Notes under the pieces: model-generated | Told to the model about the DNA's origin: nothing | The model's input: the letters and a program-made list of their open reading frames with translations, nothing else | Databases searched by the model: none | Source: Dioscorea cayenensis subsp. rotundata | Lineage: Eukaryota > Streptophyta > Magnoliopsida > Dioscoreales > Dioscoreaceae | Direction of reading: 5' to 3' | NCBI RefSeq assembly: GCF_009730915.1 | Contig: NC_052495.1 | Location: 62,001 to 126,000, forward strand | DNA: 64,000 bases | Made by a program: the position numbers and the translations under genes | Shown: positions 13,396-26,178 of the stretch, piece by piece | Layout of the letters: each line of letters opens with the position of its first letter | Numbering within the stretch: the stretch's first letter is position 1

Positions 13396-13440
13396 GAAGA
13401 TGGGCCCCACCATGCATGCAAAACCCCTAGCCACGTGTGC
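13396..13440. promoter_or_regulatory. Compact G-box and RY-element cluster upstream of ACC oxidase
   Basis: In otherwise AT-rich DNA, a GGGCCCCAC block, CATGCATG (RY/Sph element) and CCACGTGTGC (G-box/ABRE, CACGTG at 13432-13437) lie within 45 bases. It sits about 2 kb upstream of the ACC oxidase start. A distal regulatory module is an inference from motif content only. Confidence 0.35.
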
Positions 13441-14152
13441 ATGTTAACTATAAATTCAATCCACCATTAAACTAATTAATCCCCCCATGTTCATAGATAA
13501 AAAAAAAATAAAGACAGCTTTGACCATGCTTAATGTTATCTAATTTAACCAAAACCCTAAAAACAAGTACTAATTATAAGTCATGACTCAAGACCAAACA
13601 GTCTTAAACACTGATATTTTATTAACCTAAAGTGTGACCTAAAAGATAGGTTTTAGTCAGCATTTGGTTAATTAATTAAGTAAATCTCAGATTAGAGGTT
13701 TGAAGTTAGAACTTATAAAAATAGTATTATTTCTTAATTAATTTCTTAATATGGACCATGTTACATTGGGTATGATTCAAAAACATAGTTTCTATAAATG
13801 AGGTGTAATGCCGGCACGCCAACTGCATGGGCGGGACGTCGGCAGAACCGATGCCGGACTAACTCCTAACATTAATTAGTTTAGAGATCATTATCCTTAA
13901 TTAATTAAATTTAGATGTATTAAGATGTTACACCATCTTGTTATTTATAATATGTTTATAACTTAATATAAGTTTGTACCATTGTATTAATTTAAATTAT
14001 TAATATAATGCTCAGCTATATATTTTTTTATTATTAATAGATGGATAAATAATACGTTGGTCCTCTTGATAGTAAATAGAGTTTAGTTGTACTAATCATA
14101 TTGATTGTTTGATCTTGTGTTTGTTATCTACTTAGAAATAATATTATGTTTG

Positions 14153-14157
<5 letters not shown>

Positions 14158-14230
<73 letters not shown>
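14158..14230. repeat. (TA)n microsatellite
   Basis: About 73 bases of pure TA dinucleotide. Translation in frame gives an artificial Tyr-Ile ORF. Confidence 0.95.
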
Positions 14231-14234
<4 letters not shown>

Positions 14235-14616
14235 TCATACAACCTCATAATATTGGTGATATATATCACTTAAAATTTTTTAAACAATTGCTTTAAAACT
14301 AAAATAAAAGGTTGTTTAAAATTTCGAATCTATCGGAATAGAAATAATTAGAGTGTGAGACATTAAAAAAAAATCACTGAGAACAAGATTTGATAGAAAC
14401 AATGATAGTAATATGTCCTCAATTGTGGGTATGGGGTCGTAGTCTAAATCCATTATTCTCAACGGCTGAAGGTTCATGGGTTCGGTGATTGATTTTCGAT
14501 CCACGTGCAAGCATCTGAGACCTGGACTGCCCGCATATTATTAAATATATACATAATTGAGAGGTATATAATATACATGGTTAATCTTATAATCATTATT
14601 ATTATTTGAAAAACAT

Positions 14617-14661
<45 letters not shown>

Positions 14662-15337
14662 GTTCACAGTTGGGTACAGTAAACCATAGAGAGACAGACT
14701 GTAAACATCATGAAAAAAGACAGACTGATTAAAAGATTGATTGAGTTTATTTTTTTCAATTTTTTTTGATTTTATTTTTATAAATCTAGTAGAAATAGGA
14801 TTGAACTGTTCAAAATGATTGAATTACTATTATAATTTTTAAATTACTGTTTTTAATTATTTATAATATAGGATGTTTCTAAATGACTAATGCTCACAGA
14901 CTGATGCTCACATTTATAATATATATATATATTTTTTTTTTGTTGAAATATTTTGTTTCAATTTTAAGTTTCTTATATTCAATACATATATCTTTATATA
15001 TAATAATTAAAGCTTCACAAATATATATTTTTAAATTTTTAAATGACTGTTTTTAGTTATTATACCCATAATTTCACTATAGGGGAGAATAACAATTGTA
15101 AATAAATTTTTTTTAAAAAAAAAAACCTAATTAAAGACAATGCGTGAGGTGTGGGCATCCGTGCATGCCATGCTTAAGTTGACCTTGTAACTTATATATA
15201 TAATTAATATAGTTTAAGTTTATATTACCACTTAGTCTTATAATCACAGCAAGGACACCGCCCAAACATGATAGTTTAATACTTCATCATTAATATATAT
15301 TAATAACTATGCTTTGACATTCAACCCAAATTTGCAC

Positions 15338-15345
15338 TATAAATA
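15338..15345 (+). promoter_or_regulatory. TATA box of the ACC oxidase gene
   Basis: TATAAATA lies 106 bases upstream of the ATG at 15451, a normal distance for a plant gene with a leader of about 75 bases. The leader after it is rich in CT and CATTC repeats. Confidence 0.6.
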
Positions 15346-15450
15346 CCAATCTCTTTCTCCATCTCCAAAACATCTCTCATTTTCCTTCTTTCCTTCATCC
15401 GTTCATTCATTGATTCCAACCTTCAATATTTTCAACCACTTCAATTAAAA

Positions 15451-16647
<1,197 letters not shown>

Positions 16648-17809
16648 TAATGCGGAGATGATGAAGATGAATGTTTGGGAATGCATGTGTGAGGTTTGTG
16701 GTGTGTGATTTTAGGTTGATGTGTTTGTGTTTGTGTTTGATTGAAAAGAGATGCTTGTTTGTAATAAATCAGCATCCTTTCTGATGTTCAAGTGTGTGGT
16801 TGAGTCAATGTATCACTATTGCTTGTTAATTAAATTATGATGTGTTTACAAGTTATGGTAATTATTAAACATTTCACTTTTCTCTGGTTTTGCTAGTACA
16901 GATTATCATAGTTGTATTTACATTTTATCTTTTGAGAGTTCTGCTATTAATATAATTTAGATGACAGTAGAATAAAAATAATGGCTCACTTTGATCTTAT
17001 AAACAGTCATTGAACTAGATAAAACTTTACAAAAATTTAATTCAATCTCTAAAATGGACTATTTTTTATTTAACTCAATAAAATTTTCAAAATTTTGAAT
17101 TTTATTTTTTACTTATTTGTTTTTGACGGATCCATTTTTTGGAACAACATATTGAAAGCACTATAGTAAAGTCGACATCTTCCAACAGGTGTGATTTATA
17201 TACGAAAGGATTCAAATTCGAAACCTGCACATGAACAGCCTAAACCTCTACCACTTGAACCAACCCTATGAACTTGATACCAAATGAGATTTATTCAATA
17301 AGTAAGAAAGAAGGCAAGATAAAATAAAAAGAAGTATGCATTCTAAAAGCCATTAAAAGGTTTAGATTTCCAATTAAGAGAATAATTCCATGGCATAATA
17401 CAATTCCAAATGATACAATAACTATCAAGTCATTACAAATTGTACACATCATACATATCACTTTTATTTTGATACATAAATAAAAAAAAATTAAAAAAAA
17501 AGTAAGGGGCATGCATAACAGTGTTGTTTCCGAACTGATAAAAATACAGACTTGAAAAGCAGCATCATGTCTCTATGCAAACAAATGCATCAAAGAATAC
17601 TCAAGTTCAAGTAAATTGTACTTCTGCCAAGCTATAAAATGGCATCTCAATATCACATAAGAATAACATACCTGCGAGTGTCAAGTAAAACTTTTGAATG
17701 AAAGAAAGATGCAGATTGTCTCACGAATGCACCCAATTTGGTGGAAGATCAACTTTGAATGAGTAAAGTTGTTCATTAAATAATTCCAATTGAAATCTTT
17801 GATCAATCA
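16648..17809. other. Intergenic between convergent ACO and PHT4;6-like genes
   Basis: Holds the ACO 3' UTR (GTAATAAATC near 16760 may serve in polyadenylation), AT-rich filler, a tRNA-like SINE fragment at 17190-17275, and the presumed 3' UTR of the transporter on the other strand. No coding ORF. Confidence 0.6.
17190..17275 (-). mobile_element. tRNA-derived SINE fragment
   Basis: On the minus strand a tRNA-like A box (GGTTCAAGTGGTAGAG, about 17246-17262) is followed by a degenerate B box (GGTTTCGAATTTGAATCC, 17208-17225). Their order and spacing fit an RNA polymerase III promoter of a SINE head. No target-site duplication was found, so the right end is unknown. Confidence 0.45.
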
Positions 17810-19162
17810 TCAATCAAGAATCCTTTCTCCTGTGGAAAACAATAAGAAAATGACAGAACTAAATATGCAAAGGTATCCAGGGATAAAGAATACAGGTTTC
17901 CAACTCTCGGTGCCGGCGAGATCCATGTTTGCTGCTTTAGCATGGTCCAGAATCCTTCCGGTGAGCCCAACACCGACAATACCAGCTAAAGTTCCTGCAG
18001 TGTTTGAAACTCCCATCACAATGCCTGCATATCTTGGAGCAACATCCATGTGATTCACGGCAAATCCAGCTCTCCCTAGAGCCAAGAACCCGAGAGATAT
18101 TGAAGAACAGAGAACAGTTCCACCAGAAGTTTGGAACAATGGGACTGCCATTAGAGCCATTGCAGCAATAAGGAATCCAACAGTGTTCAAAAGCTTGCGA
18201 GTCTTAGTCACTGATAAGATCCTTTTTGTTATGAGATGATCAGCAGCCACCCCACCTACATTCGAAAATATGACCATGTTCAAGTAAGGTAACATCTTCG
18301 AAGACCCCATATCCTGCAGACTGAGCTTCAAGCCGAGCTCAAAATAGGTCGGCAACCAATTCATCAATACATACAACGCATAATGAAATGTGAAGTTATT
18401 CACCACAATTGCCCAAATTGGCAAACTGAATACTATCTTCTTCCATGGAATTTTAGGAGCATGTACAGAACTAACTCCATTTTGTGCTTTGATCTTTTGA
18501 ACAACCCCTTTGCTATCTTTGAACACCGATGATACCGGTAAATAGGTGTCTCCAAAACCAGCAGCAGCGGCCTTGGGATGATCAGAACGAGGTGGATCAC
18601 TAGCATACTTATACCAGAGAACAGACCAGAAAGCACCTAATGCCGCTTCGACGAGGAACACAGACCGGGGACCATTAAACTTAACCAAACTTGGCAACAA
18701 AAGCATGCCTGCAGCCGCGCCGAGGTACATCCCAGACATCGTCAATGACACGGAGCGAGAACGCTCATGAGGAGGCACCCATTGTGCCAAAACAGTATGA
18801 ATTGAAGGAAAGATGAAGCCTTGCGCCACTCCAACAAGCAAACGAGCAATCACAAGCAACACAACCCTAGAAGGGTCAACAGGGACCAAAGCACAGGTCA
18901 AGGACCACAAGACAAAGGACAAGAGCAAGACGCGCCTCCCACCCAACCGCTGCGCCGCCCATCCACCAGGCACTTGCGACATCACATAGCCATAATAGAA
19001 CGCAGAGAGTATAACCCCCTTGCTCGATTGATCCACGCCAATGGCGTCCGCAACGAAAGTGTAAGCAATGGAGAACCCCATTCGCTCAACATAGCAGACA
19101 TTGGTGCAGATGAAGGTCAACAGCACAATCAAATAGCGTTTTGGAAACCTAATTCTCGCCAT
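17810..19162 (-). CDS. PHT4;6: PHT4;6-like anion (phosphate) transporter
   Basis: Major-facilitator transporter of the SLC17/PHT4 group. The Arabidopsis PHT4;6 relative exports phosphate from the Golgi (family knowledge). A single 450-codon exon without introns, as in that relative. The start MARIRFPKRYLIVLLTF leads into about 12 hydrophobic segments. SLC17 signatures are visible: NVCYVERMGFSIAY in TM1, GYVMSQVPGGWAAQRLGGRR between TM2 and TM3, ARLLVGVAQGFIFPS in TM4, and HYALYVLMNWLPTYF in TM7. No chloroplast transit peptide is seen, which argues against the plastid PHT4 members. It is divergent from the sirtuin gene across 1.2 kb. A long ORF on the opposite strand (18821-19240) is a shadow of this gene. 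Confidence 0.9.
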   Translation of the reverse strand: MARIRFPKRYLIVLLTFICTNVCYVERMGFSIAYTFVADAIGVDQSSKGVILSAFYYGYVMSQVPGGWAAQRLGGRRVLLLSFVLWSLTCALVPVDPSRVVLLVIARLLVGVAQGFIFPSIHTVLAQWVPPHERSRSVSLTMSGMYLGAAAGMLLLPSLVKFNGPRSVFLVEAALGAFWSVLWYKYASDPPRSDHPKAAAAGFGDTYLPVSSVFKDSKGVVQKIKAQNGVSSVHAPKIPWKKIVFSLPIWAIVVNNFTFHYALYVLMNWLPTYFELGLKLSLQDMGSSKMLPYLNMVIFSNVGGVAADHLITKRILSVTKTRKLLNTVGFLIAAMALMAVPLFQTSGGTVLCSSISLGFLALGRAGFAVNHMDVAPRYAGIVMGVSNTAGTLAGIVGVGLTGRILDHAKAANMDLAGTESWKPVFFIPGYLCIFSSVIFLLFSTGERILD

Positions 19163-20333
19163 TTTTGGACTAATTTACATCATCTAGAAATGCAATTCAT
19201 AAACCCTAGAAAGATGGATGGTGGATTGAGAAGAGACTGACCTTCAGGTGATGATGGAGCTCAGCAATGGCGAGCAGGAGGCGAAGAGATCGGAGAAGAA
19301 ACCCTAGAAATGGAGGTCAATGGGGGTTGGTGAAGGGGGGGTTTATGAGGGAAGTGAGATCTCGATGGCGTTGGCTCGTCGCCCGTGCGAGACGAGCGTT
19401 GCTCTCTCTGCGTGCTTAACGGGTCGGATCTTGATGTCCGAAACCCGAATCCGACCCGAATTGATACACAACTTTTCCACATCAGCATTTTTGGCATTAC
19501 TTTTTTGAAAAATAAAATATAATTACATCCCTGTTGATGTGACAGTTTTTGTCATTTTATTAATTTAATTTTTTTTAAAGAATAATAAAAATCAACTTTG
19601 TGAATGTATCTTAAAAATTATGATTTTTTAATAAAGTGAATGTCACTGAGCCATGACTTCTTTAGTAAAGTAAAAAAAAATTATGATTTTTTTTTGTAAA
19701 ATAAAGATATTAGTTTTTTTTATTAATTTTTATAATATGTGATTTCATAGGTTTACCCAAAAAAATAAAACATTACAAAAATATGTTAAGTAATATGGAC
19801 AAAATAATTATTTTATTTAAAAATTAATTTATATGGTATATATATATATATATTAAGTTTGTAAATCTATTCCAAAATTCGACTAAATAAAAATTTTAAT
19901 TTAAAAAATCAAACAAAATAATATTTTTTTATGTCACATGAGTGAACCATTTTACCACCGTTAAAAATAAAAAATTTAACAATAAATTTTTTATTTTTTG
20001 TAAATTTAGAAAACCCAGAATTTAAAATAAAAATCGATCTTTATTTTGCACAAGGAAAAACGGTAGGGGAGGATTTTATTTTTACTTTTTTTTTAAAACA
20101 TAATACATTTAAACTTCAAATTTAAAAATAATAATTTTTTAATGCAGGGAGTGAAGGTAAGGAGGCAGTTGGAATCAAAGATCAAGCGGTCAGATGAAGT
20201 GCCACGTGTCAGGCAGAACACAAGCCGCCAAGACTAAGGCTCTCCGGAGTCCACGCCGGCGAGAGAAAGCTCATGGCTTTGCCCTCAAATCCTTCTCTTT
20301 TTAAGCTCTCTCTCCCTCTCTCTCGCCCCTCCA
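19163..20333. promoter_or_regulatory. Divergent promoter region, PHT4;6-like / SRT2
   Basis: About 1.2 kb shared by two divergent genes. The left 300 bases are GC-richer, a likely 5' UTR with AAACCCTAG copies near 19203 and 19299. The middle is very AT-rich. The right side carries a G-box (CACGTG, 20203-20208) and a CT-rich leader at 20303-20330 just before the SRT2 ATG. Confidence 0.5.
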
Positions 20334-23058
20334 ATGGCGATGTTGGCTGGCTCCCTTTCTTCAATCGCTGTAAGCTTGATCAATTTCCAATCTTTGATCT
20401 TTAAATTTTCCTTTTAAGTATTCGCAATTGAAGAAAGATTTCACTTTTTCTTGAAGTTTCCTCTCCTGTTTTGGATTGGCATATGAGTTTAGGTTTCTTT
20501 CTTATGAATGATATGGTTAAAAGGTTAGATTTTGATGTTGGCGTGGAGGATGCTTGGTTTTCTAGGTCTTAATTTTACAAAAAAAGATGCCTTTTTTCCT
20601 TATTATTTTATTGGATTATTGAAGATGAGGCTAATGGTTAGTAGCATCATGAATTTCACAAACCCTAACAATTAGTTGGAATATCTTATGCGTAATGAAG
20701 ATCATTTGGCACTTTCATGGAGTTGAATTGAGTTAAATTTTTGCAATTTGAATCATTTCTCTTGGTTGGTTTGTGATATAAATGTCAAGATTTGAACCAT
20801 TGACTGTTGTTCTTATGAAAAAAATGCAGCGCTTTGGAAGGGTTAAAGAAGCTATTGAGACAATTACTAAAAGTATATTTTAATTTGTTGCAAGTCACAA
20901 TGTACATTCAGAAATTCTTTGTTTTGCGCCTTGTTAATAAAGGCTAATTAATTTGCCAGGAAGGCTTTTTCACATGGCAGCATTTCAGTCTATTTACAAA
21001 CACAGACTTTGTATTAGAAGAAAATATATAGGTTTATCATCTCAATGCGTTGCAATGCAAGCCATGACCATTGCATTGAGCCGTCAAAATAAAGCTTCTG
21101 ATGACTATTTAAGGAATAAGAGGATAGTTCCTGTTGCAGATCCTCCAAGCAGTAAAGATATGAACCTTTTGTTCCAATTTTTTGATCAGAGGTAATTATC
21201 AGATTTTTGCTACTTCTTTTATGAGTTTAGTGTTCAAACAGATGAAAAATATTTTATTAGCACTCTGAGGTATTTACCTCTCATTTATTGTTCGCAGTCA
21301 CAAGCTCATGGTGCTTACAGGAGCAGGCATAAGCACAGAATCAGGAATTCCTGATTATAGAAGGTGTATGTATGCATATGTTTTTCCTCGATTTTTGTGT
21401 CGCCTTCATGAACTTTTATTTTCTGATGCAAACTTTGCTCTTATTTGGCCATTTAGAGAGTGCTAACGGTTATCCTGTCTAATGGCAGCCCAAATGGAGC
21501 TTATAGTTCAGGTTTCAAGCCTATTACTCATCAGGTGAACTGAATCATATGCTGGAATCCATTCAACTTTTTCTTTTTCCCCCTTTTTACTTGTTCTAGA
21601 ATGACATTTGTGGTATGTCTAAACCCTCTGAAGTTGTCTGCACGATCAATGGGCAATTTGGATTAATTTGGCAGTTGATCCTTTGTTTGGCCTTAAATTT
21701 GCTGTTGACCACTCACTGAAATTTAGAAGCATTTGAATAACTCTAAGGATGCTTAGGTACATTATATATAATTGCATCATATGTGTTTGATTCGTCTTCT
21801 CCAGCCAATCTGATAATGTTGGAATGCCTTCAGTGTTCATATTCTGGATATTCTTGTCAATGATTTGTTGTAATACTGCATTCCAGTAATTGTTTTATCT
21901 TAACAGGCCATTGATTAAACAGGTGTTTGTACGTTCTAGTAAGGCACGCAGGCGGTACTGGGCCAGAAGCTATGCTGGGTGGCGAAGATTCTCCGCGGCA
22001 CAACCAAGTGCCGCTCATTATGCTCTAGCTTCTTTAGAAAAAGTTGGCCAGATTAGTTTCATGGTTACCCAGAATGTGGATCGGTGAGCAATTTTGTCCC
22101 TTCAATGCGATGAAAGCCCGCACTTTACTGTCAAATTATTGTTAAAAATTTCAGGTTGCATCATCGTGCTGGTAGTGATCCTCTTGAATTACATGGATCT
22201 GTCTATTCTGTGGTTTGTTTGGATTGTGGAGCTTCAATTTGCCGCGACTTATTTCAAGAACAGGTGAAGGCCTTCAATCCGAAGGTAACTTGGACAACTG
22301 GTTGTGGGTATTTTCTAAGATTAGTTTAACATTATATGTCAAAAACAAAGTGAATATTATTTGTGCAGTGGGCTGTGGCAATTGAAAATTTGGAGAGTGG
22401 AAATCCTGGCTCAGACAAGAGTTTCGGCATGCAGCAACGGCCCGATGGTGACATTGAAATTGATGAAAAGTTTTGGGAGGAAAATTTTATTATTCCTGAT
22501 TGTGAGCAGTGTGGAGGAACGCTGAAACCTGATGTAAGTATCTCAAAGCTCATGCTATTATGTACTACATAATTGCCCAACTATATCTTGAAGATTTCAT
22601 TTCAGTTTATAATCCATGAAGGTAGTCTTCTTTGGCGATAATGTTCCTAAAGAGAGAGCTGTTAAGGCAATGGAAGCTGCCAAAAACTGTGATGCATTTC
22701 TTGTGCTAGGCTCATCTCTGATGACCATGTCTGCTTTTCGACTTGTCCGGTACGCTATAAATGAAATATGTTTTGTGCTAATGTTTGAAAATCTGCCCTT
22801 TGATATTCTTTGATATCTCCAGAGCTGCGTATGAAGCGAATGCTGCGGTTGCAATTGTAAACATCGGTGAAACAAGAGCCGATGATTTTGTATCTCTGAA
22901 AATAAATGCTCGATGCGGGGAGGTAAGAAAACTCATGCTAGAGAATAAAATCATCACCGTTAGTGATTTATGTGTTCCTTCTTGTTCTTCTTGTCATCTT
23001 TCAGATACTACCAAGATTGCTGGAGATGGGATCCATTGCTGTACCAAATCTCCACTGA
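20334..23058 (+). CDS. SRT2: SRT2-type NAD-dependent protein deacylase (class II sirtuin)
   Basis: Sirtuin of the SIRT4-like class; plant SRT2 is reported in mitochondria and nucleus (family knowledge). Exons: 20334-20369, 20830-20872, 20960-21191, 21298-21363, 21489-21534, 21923-22083, 22155-22284, 22369-22533, 22622-22749, 22823-22922 and 23005-23058; 386 codons plus stop, near the Arabidopsis 373. The N-terminal ~90 residues are basic and presumably a targeting region. Catalytic features: [17 protein letters not shown] (NAD pocket), [15 protein letters not shown], the active His in LELHGSVY, a Zn ribbon of CLDCG plus [18 protein letters not shown], and [15 protein letters not shown]. Exon 9 begins after ATGAAG at 22621, the only acceptor that restores KPDVVFFGD. 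All catalytic residues are intact. Confidence 0.93.
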
Positions 23059-24439
23059 ACAGACAAGAATAACAAATTACAGATGTTTATCAGAAATTAT
23101 TTTGTGTTTTTCACAATGTAAAAGATTGTATTTTTTAACAAGTGTTCTCCAACCGTGGTTGGGTTAGTTCAGCACTATATGTAGAACAGGATGACTATTC
23201 ATATTTTAAGATTAAAATCAACAGATAATTTATATGAACTGCTTTTTTTTGTTTCATGCTTCTGTACATCAACAAAGCTAACTGTCAGAAATCGGTCTTC
23301 GCATTAAATCTCTCACTCAGTTGAATTACTAGCTTAAATACCATGCGACGAGGATTGTATGTGAATCGATACACATGATTTTCCATATATCGAAGCAGCT
23401 CTCACTGCAGCTTGAAGCCTTGCCTGATGCTGATTTGTAGTTACTCTCTCCATCACACCATTTTCAGATTCATCAGATTCATGCCTCGATGTGGCAGTCT
23501 CTGCAGGTCCTGCTTCAATTGAGAAAACATCGAAAACTTATATTTTAGACATTGAAATTTAAAGATAAATTGCATAATATATTGTTAAATTGCAAGACAC
23601 TGATAGACCCATTGCTTTCTGCAGACAAAGATCAGATATAAATAGAGACAAAACAAGGATGTAATCACACATAACACTGAAGACTTTTACAGATTAAAGG
23701 CAACAAAAGAAGATAAAAATTGCTGAGTTTCACATATACATCCAGGCATATACAGTCGAGTATAAAACTAACCAGTTCGGTAGGATTGTGATGGAATTCG
23801 ACATTGCTGCACAATTATTGAGTTTTTCTCATGACGAACTACTGAACTTCTGCATGTAGGACAACTATCATTTTCTTGCATCCATGAAAGCAGACATTCC
23901 ACATGAAAAATATGCCCACAAGGCAATTTTTTAGCTCTGAACATCTCATCTCGACAGATAACGCATGTTGTGTCATTCCTATAAAATATTGCGAATGAGA
24001 TCATGGAAGGAAACAATAAAAATCAGAAACACAATATAAATTCAGGCAAAGTAAATACTCATAAAAGTCCTGAGGTGTGGCTTCTTTTAGATATCTGTTC
24101 ATATTGGTTGTGATTTTCCAATACCGAATGCAAGCAGTAACACGATTCAAAACTTTGATGTATGAAATTCTGAGCTGATAAAGCGCAGAAAGACTCATGC
24201 GATGAGTCCTGCAAGTGAATTCTAGTTAATTATAACCATCAAACAACAATATTAGACAAAAAAATATAAAATTAGTTTCTGAGGAGGGAAAACAGAATAT
24301 ATATATATATAAACAGAAATAAACATGATAAGGAAAAGTTACTTACACAAATGCAGTATACAGAAAGGTGGCATTCATATAAAAGTGAATCAGATCACGA
24401 GCAATGTCCAAGATGAATGCATAAATGGACTTTCCCTTG

Positions 24440-24900
24440 GACTGTGTAATGATTGCAAATGAACTAGCCTCTTTAGTCCCACATCGGCTATGAGATGGAC
24501 TCCTTGTGTGCATATAAGTGGTGGGCATCCTTCACCACTAGGCCGGTTTTTTGGTGACACGCTCTCCTCACCACTTGTGTGCATAACATTGGTGCTTTCA
24601 TTGAGAGTCGATGTGGGGCACGACTCGTCAGGTTTGGTCGGGTGCGCTGGCCACAGAGGGTTCTGACCAGGAAGGGTTCTGACCAGGCTGGCTGGCTGCG
24701 CGCTGGGGTCTGAGTGAAGTGCCCTGAGTGAAGTACTGTTGGTCAGGCGCCCAGATTAACCGGACTGACGAGGGCGTCAGTGTCTTGATCGGTGGGGTAA
24801 TGTAATGATTGCAAATGAACTAACCCCTTTAGTCCCACATCGGCTATGAGATGGACTCCTTGTGTGGTGGGCATCCTTCACTTGTGTGCATAACAGACTG
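24440..24900 (+). mobile_element. TRIM-type miniature LTR retrotransposon in an HRD1-like exon
   Basis: Left LTR 24445-24588 (144 bp) and right LTR 24801-24895 (95 bp, with a ~49-bp internal deletion) both start TGTAATGATTGCAAATGAAC and end ATAACA (TG...CA). The internal part is only 212 bp, with no coding capacity. The target-site duplication GACTG is perfect (24440-24444 and 24896-24900). TTGGTGCTTTCATTGAGAG follows the left LTR at the primer-binding position (the tRNA primer was not identified), and a G-rich GGTGGGG precedes the right LTR as a polypurine tract. Length and structure match TRIM elements. It is oriented opposite to the host gene. Confidence 0.9.
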
Positions 24901-25689
24901 TCCTCCAAAAAACATGTTGATGGCATAGGATGCATATGTAGCATATGCAGACACCACTGATATTGCCAAAAACAGGTACCTGCAATGCATGTTCATGAAA
25001 CTTAATTTAGATATCAAACCAATTAAATTAAAGGAATCAAGCAAAAGCTGAAATTTACATTATGGATAAAAGAAATGAACTTAAAGTTTTAGCTAGCCTA
25101 ATGCAATACATGTCTAACAAAGATCCTTTTGCATATGAAGAATCAAATTAAAATGTTTCATGTGCCTCCTTTCCAGTAGCAAAATAACATATTAACCTCA
25201 AGATATACATACATGCAAATAGAAATCGAAGAAATTTGGTGTGATAACAGAGTACGGTTGGCTTACTGAAATAGAAAAATGAGTGGAGCAGGCTCTGGCC
25301 ATGTCTGTGCCACCGAAATGATAAAGCTATATATAAACATGAAATCTAAGATAACTAGTAAGCTTGTAAGTGAAACAATGCGGACATGAGAAGACATCGG
25401 CACTGATGAGATTGTTCCTGTGTGATTAACTCTCTCTTTAACCAACAAATGCAGTGTTTTGATAAACAGAAAAGTAGTTAGCATCCAAAAACCACTCTCC
25501 AAAATTTCCGCATAAAAAATAAGCACTATATAAAGGACTTCCATGAACTCTGTCTGTACTTGCTCTTTCACAGCTTCGATTTCGGAATCTCTGAGAGAAC
25601 CAAAAAAGAGATGCTTGACTAGTTGCCATATTACACAAAAAAATTGTCCACAAGCTTTGTTTGAAGATTGACCGTATGTTATTATCCTG

Positions 25690-26023
25690 GTTTTCTACAG
25701 CTCCTGAGAGATCGAGAGCCAAGATGGAGGAGCACTCTTCTACTATTAGGTGTAGTCTGGAGTTCCTTACATCCATTGGGGAGGAGCATGGTGGGGCGTC
25801 TGATCAGGATGCTGGACCTGATACACATACTGGCTAGTTGATTGTTTTTTCAGCTTAGGGGGGTGGGTAGAGGCTGTTGTTCTTGCCTCGTGTTGTATTA
25901 CTTCTGGTCTCGTGTTGTTTTGTGTGGGGCTACTTTTGTAGGGTTATGTTCCACTGTTCTCGTGTTGTTTTTTCGTTCTTTGCTTTTAATTGAAGTAGTT
26001 TATCCACCTTTTTTTCAAAAAGG
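25690..26023 (+). mobile_element. LINE 3'-end fragment (probable)
   Basis: A T/G-rich segment ends in TTTATCCACCTTTTTTTCAAAAAG, the kind of 3' terminus seen in plant L1-like LINE copies (recalled pattern). Upstream there is repeated CTCGTGTTGTTTT-like text and no coding domain, so this would be a 5'-truncated copy. It lies just upstream (minus-strand sense) of the second HRD1-like exon. Confidence 0.4.
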
Positions 26024-26178
26024 ACGATGATGAAACAGGGTCCAAGAACGAATTCAATTCATTAGAAATTTCTAATAATGATACATTTACATTGGTTATA
26101 TAAAGAAATAGATGGGTAGGATTAGATCTATAAATGTAAGTGGGGTGGGTAATGAGATTTTATCCCAATCCCCACTTC

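Larger units (their letters stand above)
11153..15450. other. AT-rich intergenic region with microsatellites
   Basis: About 4.3 kb without a supportable gene. It holds the NADK2 3' UTR, many (TA)n tracts, a G-box/RY cluster at 13400-13440, a short GC-rich island at 13809-13860, and the ACC oxidase promoter at its right edge. ORFs here are short or are translated TA repeat. Confidence 0.7.

Noticed and set aside
14105-14296. ORF with a long Tyr-Ile run
   Set aside because: It is translated (TA)n microsatellite. The same applies to similar Tyr-Ile ORFs at 12781-13011, 40761-41018 and 47617-47970.
18821-19240. 139-codon plus-strand ORF
   Set aside because: It lies antisense to the PHT4;6-like gene; the opposite strand encodes a complete transporter with family motifs, and this frame is rich in Gln, His and Arg with no domain.
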